Notes: a model not told the origin generated them from the letters alone. Shown: positions 1 through 8,826, counted from the first letter of the stretch. The stretch: DNA of 64,000 nt from an uncultured Bacillota bacterium (GCA_905205665.1 CAJLEF010000005.1:1-64000); one strand, 5' to 3'. Program-made: numbers and translations.

Positions 1-2
1 TT

Positions 3-263
3 ATGAACGAAGTTAAGAAAGTAAATGAAGACCCAGAATTTTTTAGTTATATGACTAAGGAAGAAGATGAAGAAAAATGCCATAATACTGAGCTTAAAGA
101 AGCCACTGAAACTGGTTTAACAGCTGGTATTGATATTGGCAAAAAAGAAAGAAATATTGAAGTTGCTAAAGATCTTTTAAAGTTAAATACTCCACTAGAG
201 ACAATAATGATAGCCTCCAAACTAAGCAAGGAAGAAATTTTAAATCTTAAAAATAATATGTAA
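3..263 (+). CDS. C-terminal part of an Rpn-type PD-(D/E)XK nuclease/transposase gene (partial)
   Basis: Only the last ~86 residues lie in the window, and the gene probably begins upstream of base 1. The segment has the charged EEDEEK region and the closing short helical repeat (LLKLNTP...IASKLSKEEIL) that I know from the C-terminus of Rpn-family recombination-promoting nucleases. The catalytic PD-(D/E)XK core would be upstream and is not visible. An ATG at position 3 is in frame but has no visible ribosome binding site, so it is unlikely to be the real start. A terminator follows at 273-300. The family call rests on remembered sequence character; the truncated state may simply be the window edge. 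Confidence 0.6.
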   Translation: MNEVKKVNEDPEFFSYMTKEEDEEKCHNTELKEATETGLTAGIDIGKKERNIEVAKDLLKLNTPLETIMIASKLSKEEILNLKNNM

Positions 264-272
264 AACCACGAA

Positions 273-300
273 AAGTAAGCCTTAAATGTGCTTATTTTTT
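273..300 (+). terminator. Intrinsic terminator after the Rpn-like gene
   Basis: An 8-bp stem (AAGTAAGC with GCTTATTT, one G-T pair) has a 9-nt loop and runs into a T-tract. Confidence 0.6.
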
Positions 301-413
301 ATTTATTGAAATTTTTTTGACAAATTACACATAAAAAAAAGGAAATCAGAGATTTTTCTTGTATATATAAGTAGAAGGTAATTTATTTATCTTCTTAGAA
401 AGGAGGACTCGAA

Positions 414-1031
414 ATGAATGAAATTTTATTATTTTGCCGTAAGCATAAGATTTTTTGTAGTTTATTTTTTATTTTCATCTTTTTAGTGGGTTTCCTAGGT
501 TTTTATTTAAAGGATGTTACCGCTGAAGAAAGTTTTACTTGTCCTACTGTGGATGTTGTAAAAGAAAGTGAAAAAGTAACAGAAACAGAGTTTATGGTCG
601 ATATTAAGGGTGCTGTGGTAAGTCCTGGTGTTTATAAAGTGACGAATAAAATGATAGTGAATGATGTTATTACCTTGGCGGGTGGATTACTTGAAAGTGC
701 TGATACAAGTAATTTAAATCTAAGCAAACAACTTACCAAAGAGATGGTTATTACTGTTTTTACTAAAGAGGAAATTAAAGAAGAAAAAATACAAAAGAAA
801 GCAGTTAACGAAACTAATAGTGAAGTTACTACTAAAGATGACAAAATTCATTTAAATACGGCAACCTTAGAAGAATTAATGACTTTACCTAATATTGGGG
901 AAGCTAAAGCAAAACTTATTTTGGATTATCGTAGTACTTGCGGTCCCTTTAAATCTTTAGAGGAATTAAAAAATATTAAAGGCATTGGTGAGTCTGTTTA
1001 TGAAAAACTGGTCCCATATCTTGCCCTTTAA
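414..1031 (+). CDS. comEA: ComEA, competence DNA receptor
   Basis: A 205-residue membrane-anchored DNA-binding protein that hands double-stranded DNA to the uptake channel. It has an N-terminal membrane anchor (about residues 10-33), an SLBB-type domain in the middle (VDIKGAVVSPGVY, about 62-110) and a C-terminal helix-hairpin-helix region: HLNTATLEELMTLPNIGEAKA and FKSLEELKNIKGIGE, about residues 143-200. A strong AGAAAGGAGG site precedes the ATG. The 3' end overlaps comEC by about 32 nt, the usual comE arrangement. ComEB is absent here. The domain order and length fit the family well. Confidence 0.93.
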   Translation: MNEILLFCRKHKIFCSLFFIFIFLVGFLGFYLKDVTAEESFTCPTVDVVKESEKVTETEFMVDIKGAVVSPGVYKVTNKMIVNDVITLAGGLLESADTSNLNLSKQLTKEMVITVFTKEEIKEEKIQKKAVNETNSEVTTKDDKIHLNTATLEELMTLPNIGEAKAKLILDYRSTCGPFKSLEELKNIKGIGESVYEKLVPYLAL

Positions 1032-3066
1032 ATTTTTCTTCCTCTTTCTTTTTCTTTTGTTAGGAATAAGACTGACTATTAATTATTTTTTCCCTTTAAA
1101 AAGTGTTTACAATGAGAACACTTCTGAACTAATAGGACAAATTAAAAGTCTTAAAATAGATGGAGATTTAATTACTTTAAAAATCCATAGCAAAGAAGAT
1201 ATAGTTGGCTTTTATTATTTAAAAACAGAAGAAGAAAAAAATTTTTATGAAGAAAAGTTAATGGAAGGGCAACAAGTTCATATAACAGGGGTCTTTACTA
1301 GGCCTAAGAAAAATACTCTTCCAAATGGCTTTAATTATCAAAATTATTTAAAAAGTCAAAAAATATTTTATACAGTTACTGTTTCTAAAATCGAATTTTT
1401 AAAAGAAGCACCATTTCTTTACAAAATAAAAAATAAGATTATTAAGTATTTAAAAAAATTGCCTTTACAAAATTATTATGAAGCTTTTATTTTAGGAGAT
1501 ACTTCTCATTTAGATAAAGATACTTTAAGCAAAAATGGTATCAGTCATTTATTTAGTATTTCAGGTATGCATATAAGTTTTTTAATCATGATTTTAGGAT
1601 TTATTCTTCCTAAAAATAAATTTTCTTTTGGCACAGTTTTTAGCTTCTTTTCTTTTTATGCTTTTTTGACTAATTATCCGATTTCTATTTTACGTTCTCT
1701 TTGCAGTTATTATTTAACATATTTTAATCAAAAATATAATATTGGTTTAACTCATCGTTGGTGTTTAATTTTAATTGGTATTGTTTTTCTAATTATAAAT
1801 CCTTATTTAATAGAAAATATTTCTTTTCTCTTTTCCTTTTACATTTCTTTTTGTTTGTCTTTTATAAAGATTTCTAAAAATTATTTTGCATCGCTAATTA
1901 AAACGAGTGCTGTTTCTTTATTAGCAAGTATTCCTATTTTAGGCTATTATTTTTATCAAGTAAATTTATTTTCTTTCTTTTTTAATTTGTTGGTCATTCC
2001 TTTTGTAAGTTTTCTTCTTTTTCCACTTTGTTTACTGACAGCTATTTTTTCACCTTTAAATTTTCTCTTTTCTCTTTTAGTTCAAGTATTTGAAAAAATT
2101 AATAATTTTTTTGCATCATGTAATGTAGGTATGGTTTTACTTCCTAAAATATCAATAGGATATTATTTTGTATTAGCTATTGTTATTTGCTTATTTTTAT
2201 ATCAGAAAAAATCGAGGGTGTTGACAAGTTTCTTATTAATACTCTTATTATTAATTTTAAAAATAACTCCTTATCTGGACTCTTCGTTCCACATATACTT
2301 TTTAGATGTCGGGCAAGGGGATGCAACTTTACTTGTGTTTCCCCATCAAAAAGAAGTTATTTTAATAGATACAGGCGGCAAAATGACGTATTCTAGCGAG
2401 TCATGGAAAGTACGTGACAAAAATACTCTTACGGATAATTTAATAACTTCTATACATTCCTTGGAAATTAGTAAGATAACTTATCTTATTTTAACGCATG
2501 GGGATTACGATCATATGGGGGAAGCTATTTCTTTAGTAGATAATATAAAAGTCGAAAAAGTTTTTTTTAATTGTGGCAGCTTTAACGATTTAGAAAATAA
2601 ACTAGTTCAAGTGTTAAACTTGAAAAAAATAAAATATGAATCATGCTCTAATGAAATAAAGACTGATAAGTATAAATTACAATTTTTAAACACGACTCTT
2701 TATGATAATGAAAATGACAATAGCAGTGTCATCTATTTAAATTATAATAATTATAAATTTCTATTTATGGGAGATGCATCGGTTAAAAGAGAAAAAGACC
2801 TTTTAAAAAAATATAATTTAAACTACATAGATTTTCTTAAAGTAGGCCACCATGGCTCAGATACAAGTAGTAGTAAGGAATTTATGGATTTTATAAATCC
2901 TAAATATAGCATAATAAGTGTTGGAAAAAATAATAGATATGGTCACCCGAAAGATAGTGTTTTAAAGATATTAAGCAGTAGCAAGATTTATAGAACGGAT
3001 TTAGATGGTAGCATTGAAATTATATTAAATAAAAAGGGCTATCAAATAAAGACTTATCAACCTTAA
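1000..3066 (+). CDS. comEC: ComEC/Rec2 DNA uptake channel protein
   Basis: Integral membrane protein that passes one DNA strand into the cytoplasm during transformation. The N-terminal half holds the soluble OB-like part and the Competence domain with many hydrophobic segments, including GISHLFSISGMHISFL. The C-terminal half is a metallo-beta-lactamase-like domain: DVGQGDATLLVFP, ILIDTGG, the metal motif HGDYDHMGE, and VGHHGSDTSS. The frame is open from a TTG at 985. I prefer ATG 1000 because GGTGAG at 987-992 lies 7 nt upstream; TTG 985 and GTG 988 have no comparable site. The gene is coupled to comEA by overlap. With the prepilin at 60.9 kb it suggests at least part of a transformation system. 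Confidence 0.92.
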   Translation: MKNWSHILPFKFFFLFLFLLLGIRLTINYFFPLKSVYNENTSELIGQIKSLKIDGDLITLKIHSKEDIVGFYYLKTEEEKNFYEEKLMEGQQVHITGVFTRPKKNTLPNGFNYQNYLKSQKIFYTVTVSKIEFLKEAPFLYKIKNKIIKYLKKLPLQNYYEAFILGDTSHLDKDTLSKNGISHLFSISGMHISFLIMILGFILPKNKFSFGTVFSFFSFYAFLTNYPISILRSLCSYYLTYFNQKYNIGLTHRWCLILIGIVFLIINPYLIENISFLFSFYISFCLSFIKISKNYFASLIKTSAVSLLASIPILGYYFYQVNLFSFFFNLLVIPFVSFLLFPLCLLTAIFSPLNFLFSLLVQVFEKINNFFASCNVGMVLLPKISIGYYFVLAIVICLFLYQKKSRVLTSFLLILLLLILKITPYLDSSFHIYFLDVGQGDATLLVFPHQKEVILIDTGGKMTYSSESWKVRDKNTLTDNLITSIHSLEISKITYLILTHGDYDHMGEAISLVDNIKVEKVFFNCGSFNDLENKLVQVLNLKKIKYESCSNEIKTDKYKLQFLNTTLYDNENDNSSVIYLNYNNYKFLFMGDASVKREKDLLKKYNLNYIDFLKVGHHGSDTSSSKEFMDFINPKYSIISVGKNNRYGHPKDSVLKILSSSKIYRTDLDGSIEIILNKKGYQIKTYQP

Positions 3067-3115
3067 GAAATAATAAGTTTGATATAATATTAGAAAGACA
3101 TTTGGAGGTGAAAAA

Positions 3116-3649
3116 ATGAAAGTTATTTTTTTGGATTTTGATGGTGTCATCAATAATTGGTATGACTTTGATGGTGTTTCTTTAAATAATGCAAAAATAT
3201 TAAAAGAAATTATAACCCAAACAGACGCTAAGATCGTAGTAACTTCATCTAACAAATATAGTTTGCAAAGGAGTGATAATCCTTCTTATTTTGCTTCTAA
3301 TTTTTATAGAAAATATATTAAACCGTTAAATGAACTAGGTATTGAAATATATGATATGACTCCTTGCATTGAATATAATCGAACTTTGGAAATCCAAAAT
3401 TATTTATATGCACATGAAGTAGAAGAGTATGTTATTATAGATGATGATTTGATAGGGGAAAAATTACAAGAACATCAAGTATTCTTAGATTTGTATAAAG
3501 GATTACAATTAGAACATGTAAAACCAGTTTTAAAAATATTAGATGGACAATTAGGCTTTTATCCAAGTAATTTTAATCTGAAAGAAACACCTGATGAAAA
3601 ATTATTAAGAATTTCAAAATACTATAATTCTATAAAGAAAAATAAGTGA
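3116..3649 (+). CDS. HAD-superfamily protein, small RNA-repair-associated HAD type
   Basis: A 177-residue soluble protein with HAD motif I at the extreme N-terminus (DFDGVIN, residues 7-13), motif II near IVVTSSNKYS (residues 39-48) and an acidic motif IIDDD late in the chain. It lacks an obvious large cap. This short layout matches HAD domains annotated with Swiss-army-knife RNA-repair proteins, but the substrate cannot be read from the sequence. TTTGGAGGTG gives a strong ribosome binding site, and TATAAT lies at 3083-3088. It is probably a single-gene unit. Confidence 0.7.
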   Translation: MKVIFLDFDGVINNWYDFDGVSLNNAKILKEIITQTDAKIVVTSSNKYSLQRSDNPSYFASNFYRKYIKPLNELGIEIYDMTPCIEYNRTLEIQNYLYAHEVEEYVIIDDDLIGEKLQEHQVFLDLYKGLQLEHVKPVLKILDGQLGFYPSNFNLKETPDEKLLRISKYYNSIKKNK

Positions 3650-3738
3650 ACTGAAAATGATTCTTTACATTCAAAATTAAAGTACTTTTTAATTATTTGT
3701 TTTTCTGATATAATGAGTAGGTAGATAGGATGATTATT

Positions 3739-4683
3739 ATGGCTAAAAGAAAAATAAAAGAACCCATTGTTATTGATAAAACCCCATTAAAAGCGACATC
3801 TTTAGGCAATTTAGAAACAAAAGAAAATGGACCTTTAGTAGCAATTTTATGGGTAGGGTTGCTAATCGTGTGTATTATTTCCTTACCTTATGTGGCTGAT
3901 TTTATTCAAAATTATCAAAATAATCAAATTACAGACACTCCTGTTAAAAAACCAGACAACACTTCTGATAATAATACCCCAAATGATACAACAGAAGAAC
4001 AAACTATTTATAATTTAGAAGATGGCTTAGTAATAACAGAAAATAAATTTAATCTTAGTGATTTTGGAGTTTCTAACAACACTTTAACTTTTAAAATAAC
4101 AAATGTTGGTGGCGATGTTGACTATTTTAAAAAACATAATTATTTTGTTGAATTGTTTGATAATGATAAAACTCTTTTACAACGTATTAAATTTGATGGC
4201 GTAACCATTAATAAAACAAGAACAATTACCTTAAGTTTAGATGTGACTTCTTTTACTAAAATTTCTCTTGTGGAAAAAGATGTTAAAGATTATCCTAATG
4301 TTGTTTTAAAAACAGTAAATGAAACACCAACTCTTACTTGTCAAAATAAAGACCTTAAAGTAATTTATACTTTTAGTTCCGATGAAATTAATAAATTAAA
4401 AACTATAGAAACAAATTATTCTTATGCTTCTTCAAATAAAGATTATGAGCAAATGCTATCACGTTATGAAACATATGCCACATCTTATAATTCTTTAGGT
4501 GGTGTAAAAGCTACATTGATTCCTATTAATACTGGTTTTACTTTTAAAGTTAATATTGATTTAACCGTTATTCCTACAGCTTCTTATACGAGTACATTCA
4601 CCGATAAATATTATTATTCTTTAGATACGGAAGCTAAAATTGTTGCTTTTGAGTTAGAAACCAGTGGATTTAGCTGTAATTAA
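3739..4683 (+). CDS. Single-pass membrane protein with an extracellular beta-rich domain, function unknown
   Basis: I do not recognise a named family. The protein starts with a basic cytoplasmic tail (MAKRKIKEP), followed by one hydrophobic segment at about residues 35-56, a low-complexity Thr/Asn/Asp linker, and an extracytoplasmic region of alternating hydrophobic residues resembling small Ig-like or FxLYD-type domains (NKFNLSDFGVSNNTLTFKI). The window from about residue 205 (TLTCQNKDLKVIYTFSS) could be a second domain. The start at 3739 is preferred to an in-frame ATG at 3730 because AGGATG at 3728-3733 then acts as its binding site. A terminator follows directly. Confidence 0.6.
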   Translation: MAKRKIKEPIVIDKTPLKATSLGNLETKENGPLVAILWVGLLIVCIISLPYVADFIQNYQNNQITDTPVKKPDNTSDNNTPNDTTEEQTIYNLEDGLVITENKFNLSDFGVSNNTLTFKITNVGGDVDYFKKHNYFVELFDNDKTLLQRIKFDGVTINKTRTITLSLDVTSFTKISLVEKDVKDYPNVVLKTVNETPTLTCQNKDLKVIYTFSSDEINKLKTIETNYSYASSNKDYEQMLSRYETYATSYNSLGGVKATLIPINTGFTFKVNIDLTVIPTASYTSTFTDKYYYSLDTEAKIVAFELETSGFSCN

Positions 4684-4704
4684 GGCATTTATGCCTTTTT
4701 CTTT
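4682..4704 (+). terminator. Intrinsic terminator
   Basis: AAGGCA-TTTA-TGCCTT is a 6-bp hairpin followed by TTTCTTTT, immediately after the stop of the preceding membrane protein gene. Confidence 0.7.
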
Positions 4705-4743
4705 TGCCAAAATTTTGATACAATGACATAGGGATGGTAGCAA

Positions 4744-5466
4744 ATGAATTATGAAATTCACCTAGAAAACTTTGATGGACCCATGGATTTATTACTTCAC
4801 TTTGTGAAAGAAACAAAACTAGATATTTATGAAATTCAAATGAGTTCTATTATTGAAAATTACTTAGATTATATAAATTCCTTAAAACACTTAAATATTG
4901 ATATAGGAAGTGATTTTCTTTTGATGGCCTCTTCTTTATTGCATTTAAAAAGTAAAATGCTTATTGGCAAAACACAAGTAGAAGAAGAATCAGAAGACGA
5001 ATTTAATATTACAAGTGAAGAAGATTTAAAAAATAAAATTATTGAATATGAAAAATATAAAAAAGTTATTAGTAAATTACAAAATTTAGAAGATAAGCGA
5101 AAAGAAGTTTATACCAAATGTCCTGAAAATATGAAAGAGTATCAAGTGATGCCAGAACTAATCAATGAAGGACTAACATTAGATGATTTAAAAAAAGCTC
5201 TTTTAAATGTGCAGAGGCGGATGCATTATAAAGAGCCAGTAGAAACAAGAATAACCAAAAAAGAAATAAGTGTTGAAAAGCAAATGAATAAGATTCGAGA
5301 TGTTTTAAAGATAAGAAAGAAAATGTTATTTGAAGAATTTTTTGATGATTACGCGAAGGATTATGTGATTGCTACTTTTTTAGCATTATTAGAAATGACA
5401 AAGAAAAAAGAAATCATTTTAAGGCAAACAACAAATTTTGATTCGATAGAAGTGGAGATGATTTAA
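4744..5466 (+). CDS. scpA: ScpA, condensin kleisin subunit
   Basis: Kleisin that bridges SMC heads in the bacterial condensin used for chromosome segregation. The N-terminus is diagnostic (LENFDGPMDLLLHFVKETKLDIYEI), and the C-terminal winged-helix segment (FATFLALLEMTKKKEI) is also present. Its 240 residues match the family. It sits 1 nt before scpB, so the two are almost certainly co-transcribed. GATACAAT and an AGGGATGG site lie just upstream. Confidence 0.95.
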   Translation: MNYEIHLENFDGPMDLLLHFVKETKLDIYEIQMSSIIENYLDYINSLKHLNIDIGSDFLLMASSLLHLKSKMLIGKTQVEEESEDEFNITSEEDLKNKIIEYEKYKKVISKLQNLEDKRKEVYTKCPENMKEYQVMPELINEGLTLDDLKKALLNVQRRMHYKEPVETRITKKEISVEKQMNKIRDVLKIRKKMLFEEFFDDYAKDYVIATFLALLEMTKKKEIILRQTTNFDSIEVEMI

Positions 5467-5467
5467 A

Positions 5468-6049
5468 ATGGAAAAAGAAGGTATTTTAGAAGGTATCCTT
5501 TTTGTTCAAGGGGATGAGGGTATTACTCTAGAGTCCATTTGTAAAATTATGGAAATTGATATGGATGAAGCGAAATCTCTTCTTTTAAGTTTAAAAAATC
5601 ATTATGAAGAAAAAAACAGAGGATTACGTATTCGGTTTCTTGGTAACGCATTTAAATTAACAACGAAAGAAGAACACAAAGTTTATTATCAAAGATTATT
5701 TACAGTGCCAGAAAATAGAGAATTAAGTCCTCAAGCTTTAGAAGTTTTAGCTATTATTGCTTACAATGAACCTATTACGAGAATTGAAATTGATGAACTA
5801 CGAGGACTATCTTCAGACTATACTATCAGAAAACTTCTTGCTAAAGGGTTAATAAAAGAAGCAGGAAAAAGTACCATGCCAGGTCGCCCTAACTTATATA
5901 AAACGACTCATGAATTTTTAGATTATTTTGGCATGGCTTCATTAGATGATTTACCAAGGTTAGAAGAACAGGAAGAGCCTTCAAAAGAAACAGAATTATT
6001 TACATCTATTTATAAAGAAAATTTAGAAGAAACTTCTGAAAAAGTCTAG
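5468..6049 (+). CDS. scpB: ScpB, condensin accessory subunit
   Basis: Winged-helix dimer that binds the ScpA kleisin in the SMC-ScpA-ScpB complex. Typical segments are LEGILFVQGDEGI at the N-terminus and LSPQALEVLAIIAYNEPIT followed by IRGL-type and GRPNLYKTT motifs. The length of 193 residues is normal. It follows scpA with 1 nt between them, which indicates translational coupling. A weak hairpin follows before the tRNA gene. Confidence 0.95.
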   Translation: MEKEGILEGILFVQGDEGITLESICKIMEIDMDEAKSLLLSLKNHYEEKNRGLRIRFLGNAFKLTTKEEHKVYYQRLFTVPENRELSPQALEVLAIIAYNEPITRIEIDELRGLSSDYTIRKLLAKGLIKEAGKSTMPGRPNLYKTTHEFLDYFGMASLDDLPRLEEQEEPSKETELFTSIYKENLEETSEKV

Positions 6050-6056
6050 CATTAAA

Positions 6057-6084
6057 AAGAAAAGTTTGATATACTTTTCTTGTA
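6057..6084 (+). terminator. Possible weak terminator after scpB
   Basis: AAGAAAAGT and ACTTTTCTT form a 9-bp stem with a 7-nt loop. The U-tract is poor (GTATTT), so termination may be partial and the tRNA could receive read-through. Confidence 0.4.
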
Positions 6085-6087
6085 TTT

Positions 6088-6175
6088 GCTCGCATGGTGA
6101 AATTGGTAGACACGACAGACTCAAAATCTGTTTTCTTTAACAGAAGTCCCGGTTCAAATCCGGGTGCGAGCACCA
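6088..6175 (+). tRNA. tRNA-Leu (anticodon CAA)
   Basis: A class II tRNA with a long variable arm. The acceptor stem GCTCGCA pairs with TGCGAGC and CCA is encoded. The anticodon stem ACAGA/TCTGT carries the loop CTCAAAA, giving anticodon CAA (reads UUG). The T-arm has GGTTCAAATCC. The variable arm follows the anticodon stem, as expected for Leu. Confidence 0.96.
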
Positions 6176-6190
6176 ATTTAAAATATTTGA

Positions 6191-6217
6191 AAGTTAGCTA
6201 AAAGCTAGCTTTTTTTG
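6191..6217 (+). terminator. Intrinsic terminator after tRNA-Leu
   Basis: AAGTTAGCT-AAA-AGCTAGCTT is a 9-bp stem with one G-T pair and a run of Ts immediately downstream. Confidence 0.75.
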
Positions 6218-6237
6218 AAAGAAGAAAGGAATTAGAC

Positions 6238-6483
6238 ATGAGAGAAATAAAAATTAATGGGATATATAAACATTTTAAAGGAGATAGATATTTAGTTTTA
6301 GATGTTGCTAAACATTCTGAAACCAAAGAAGATTATGTTATTTATCGTGCGTTATATGGAGAAAATTTATTATGGGTTAGACCTCTTAGTATGTTTCTAT
6401 CTGAAGTAGATCATGAAAAATATCCAGAAGTTTCTCAAAAATATCGATTTGAATTAGAAGAAATTAAAAGTAAAGTGAAGTAA
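6238..6483 (+). CDS. DUF1653-family small protein
   Basis: An 81-residue protein of the DUF1653 type: GIYKHFKGDRYLVLDVAKHSE, then IYRALYGENLLWVRPLSMF. These aromatic-rich stretches are typical for the family, and the fold is probably a small beta-barrel. No biochemical function is established to my knowledge. AGAAAGGA is the binding site. It stands alone between the tRNA terminator and the rnr leader promoter. Confidence 0.85.
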   Translation: MREIKINGIYKHFKGDRYLVLDVAKHSETKEDYVIYRALYGENLLWVRPLSMFLSEVDHEKYPEVSQKYRFELEEIKSKVK

Positions 6484-6487
6484 ACTA

Positions 6488-6516
6488 TTTCCATTAATTT
6501 CAAAAAGTGATATCAT
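6488..6516 (+). promoter_or_regulatory. Probable promoter for the rnr leader
   Basis: TTTCCA (6488-6493) and TATCAT (6511-6516) are separated by 17 nt, which would place the transcript start near 6523. A better -10 (TATACT, 6518-6523) has no spaced -35, so the exact start is uncertain. Confidence 0.4.
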
Positions 6517-6540
6517 ATATACTGTAATGGACGTGATGAT

Positions 6541-6612
6541 ATGAAAGAAATGAGACAATTAAAAATTAATACTTTTTCATTAGTTATGGGTAAATCATTT
6601 GCTTTTTTGTAA
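6541..6612 (+). CDS. 23-codon leader peptide upstream of rnr (putative)
   Basis: A short ORF starts at ATG 6541 and ends at TAA 6610-6612; the peptide ends in LVMGKSFAFL. It is weakly preceded by a purine stretch (GGACGTGAT). The sequence ATGGAC (6527-6532) before it is the exact complement of GTCCAT (6613-6618) just after its stop. An intrinsic terminator begins at 6619, before the rnr start. The order leader ORF, terminator, downstream gene is the classic layout of translation-dependent attenuation. Whether the peptide is translated is inferred, not shown. Confidence 0.55.
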   Translation: MKEMRQLKINTFSLVMGKSFAFL

Positions 6613-6618
6613 GTCCAT

Positions 6619-6647
6619 AAGGTTCTCTTTTTAAGAGTGCCTTTTTT
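6619..6647 (+). terminator. Attenuator-type terminator inside the rnr leader
   Basis: The 5' arm AAGG-TT-CTCTT (6619-6629) pairs with AAGAG-TG-CCTT (6633-6643), with one T-T mismatch and a 3-nt loop, and is followed by six Ts. It lies between the leader ORF stop and the rnr ribosome binding site. A ribosome paused at the leader stop would cover the 5' arm. Confidence 0.65.
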
Positions 6648-6666
6648 ATTTGAAAGAGGAGAGCGT

Positions 6667-8790
6667 ATGTTAAAAGAAAATATTGAAAATAGAATTATGC
6701 ATTTACTAAGTAAATGTGAATTTAGATTTAAAAAATTAAGCCATTATTTTGGGTGTAAATCCAAAATTGATAAATTGTATTTAGAAAATATATTAGAAAA
6801 AATGCAAATTCAGGGTTTAATATATTTTAATGAAGGAATATATCAGTTATTTCCTAAAAAATTTTTGATAACAACTATAGAAGAAATGAATCATAAAAAA
6901 GAAGGCCATACCGCATGCTTTAAAAATGCTAAAAATGTACTTATTCCAATAAAGGAACAAAGTTTAAATGGAGCAATGGTAGGAGATATTGTTGTATTAG
7001 ATGAAAAAAATAGAATAGTAAAAAAAGTTCTTAAAAGAAAAATAAATCATATTCATTGCGAAGTTATTTTAGAGGACGGTATAAAAAAACTTAAGCCATT
7101 GCGAGTTTTAGGAAGTGACTACTTAAATGTTAGAATAGCTCATCGTGATATGAAAAAGTTAATTCCTGGAGAAATTATTTTAGTAGAGTTGACAGTGGAT
7201 AAATATGATTCATATTATGAAGGAAATATGATTGATCTTGTAGGACATAAAGATGACCCTGATATAGCTCTTAATATTATTGCTTCTAATCACGGCTTTT
7301 TGTTAAATCATTCTAAAGAAGCTTTAGAGGAAGCTTATAATATGCCAACCAAAGTAGAAGAAAAAGATAGAATAGGACGTTTTGATTTACGACAAGAAGA
7401 AATTTTTACCATCGATGGCATTTATACAAAAGATATGGACGACGCGGTTGGTTTAAAAGAACTTTCTGATGGTAATTATGAATTAAGTGTGTCTATAGCT
7501 GATGTTAATCACTATATAAAACCAGGCAGTCACTTATGGAATGAGGCAAAAGAAAGAAGTACATCCCTTTATATGGTTAATTCAGTAATACCTATGTTTC
7601 CTCATATTTTATCAAATGGTATCTGTTCTCTAAATGAATCAGAAGATAGATTAGCACTTACTTGTTTTATAACTTTGAATAGCGAAGGAAAAATTTTAGA
7701 ATATAAAGTTTTACCAACAGTCATTAATTCTAAGAAGAAAATGAATTATCGAGATGTTCAACAAGTTCTTGATGGTAGTGTTGTTAATGGTTATGAACCA
7801 TTTGTAAAAACTTTACAAAATATGTATAAATTATCTCGTATTTTAAAAGAAAAACGCAATGCTATTCCTTTTGATTCCAAAGATATTTCATATACTTTTG
7901 ATGAAAACAAAAATATTATTGATATTAATAAACAAAAAAATAATGATGCAATGAATATTATTGAAGAGTTCATGATTTTGGCTAATGTATGTATGGCTAA
8001 TTATAGCACTTTCCTTTCTATGGCCACTCCTTATCGTATTCATGAAGTTCCAGATGCATATAAAGTAGATGAACTTTTCAATCAACTTAAACTAGCTAAA
8101 TATGATGTTAATGACTGTATAGCCCAAAATTTATATGAAACTCTAAATAACATTTTAAGAAAATATCAAAATAGTCTTGATTATCCATATATATCTAATT
8201 TAATTTTAAAAACAATGAAAAGGGCAAAGTATAGCAATTATAATGAGGGACATTATGCTTTGAAAGAAAATTATTATGCTCATTTTACGAGTCCTATAAG
8301 AAGATTCCCAGATTTACTTTTACATTACCAAATTCATACTGTTTTAGATAAAACATATCCTGATAATACAATCGGTGAGAAAGAAATGGAAGAATTATGC
8401 AGTCATGCCAGTTTTATGGAGCAAGCTGCTGATCAAGCAGAAAAAGAAGCTGATGAATATACAGTTTTACGTTATATGAAATCCCATCCTGAAAAAATTT
8501 ATCGTGGTTATGTTGATAAATTAGAAGAAAATTATATTAGTATAGTTATCTCTACAGGAATAAAAGGAAGAATTAGCTATCAAAATTTATCTAATGAATT
8601 AACAATTGATCAAGAAAAAGGAGCCATTTATTTTCATAAAAATGTTTATTTAAAAACTGGAAATGTTTGTTTATTCCAGGTAAAAAATATTGATTTATCT
8701 CGTAATGAAGTAGAATTACAACTAGAGAAAAATTTGTCTGTACGAGAATATGATAAAGATTTTTCACGTATTTTAAAAAAAGCAGATTAA
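6667..8790 (+). CDS. rnr: RNase R, 3'-5' exoribonuclease
   Basis: A processive exoribonuclease (RNase II/R family) that degrades structured RNA and takes part in rRNA and mRNA quality control. Visible parts are an N-terminal winged-helix and cold-shock region, the RNB catalytic centre (FDLRQEEIFTIDG followed by YTKDMDDAVG with its acidic cluster, about residues 240-265), and a C-terminal S1 domain (about 620-700). The start at 6667 is chosen over an upstream in-frame ATG at 6637 because AGAGGAGAG directly precedes it and 6637 lies in the attenuator region. The 707-residue length fits. Expression is probably controlled by the leader. Confidence 0.93.
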   Translation: MLKENIENRIMHLLSKCEFRFKKLSHYFGCKSKIDKLYLENILEKMQIQGLIYFNEGIYQLFPKKFLITTIEEMNHKKEGHTACFKNAKNVLIPIKEQSLNGAMVGDIVVLDEKNRIVKKVLKRKINHIHCEVILEDGIKKLKPLRVLGSDYLNVRIAHRDMKKLIPGEIILVELTVDKYDSYYEGNMIDLVGHKDDPDIALNIIASNHGFLLNHSKEALEEAYNMPTKVEEKDRIGRFDLRQEEIFTIDGIYTKDMDDAVGLKELSDGNYELSVSIADVNHYIKPGSHLWNEAKERSTSLYMVNSVIPMFPHILSNGICSLNESEDRLALTCFITLNSEGKILEYKVLPTVINSKKKMNYRDVQQVLDGSVVNGYEPFVKTLQNMYKLSRILKEKRNAIPFDSKDISYTFDENKNIIDINKQKNNDAMNIIEEFMILANVCMANYSTFLSMATPYRIHEVPDAYKVDELFNQLKLAKYDVNDCIAQNLYETLNNILRKYQNSLDYPYISNLILKTMKRAKYSNYNEGHYALKENYYAHFTSPIRRFPDLLLHYQIHTVLDKTYPDNTIGEKEMEELCSHASFMEQAADQAEKEADEYTVLRYMKSHPEKIYRGYVDKLEENYISIVISTGIKGRISYQNLSNELTIDQEKGAIYFHKNVYLKTGNVCLFQVKNIDLSRNEVELQLEKNLSVREYDKDFSRILKKAD

Positions 8791-8795
8791 TTTAT

Positions 8796-8826
8796 AAAAG
8801 TGTGTTTTATCAAAAGCACTTTTTTT
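8796..8826 (+). terminator. Intrinsic terminator after rnr
   Basis: AAAAGTG pairs with CACTTTT around an inner TTTT/AAAA stem, followed by seven Ts. Confidence 0.75.

Noticed and set aside
317..322. TTGACA as the -35 of a comEA promoter
   Set aside because: No -10-like hexamer lies 16-18 nt downstream; the nearest TATATA is about 40 nt away, so I did not call a promoter.
2187..2396. Plus-strand 69-residue frame inside comEC
   Set aside because: It is a different frame within the metallo-beta-lactamase region of ComEC, with no signal of its own.
6637..6666. ATG-like start at 6637 for RNase R
   Set aside because: It falls in the 3' arm of the attenuator hairpin and lacks a binding site, whereas AGAGGAGAG precedes ATG 6667.
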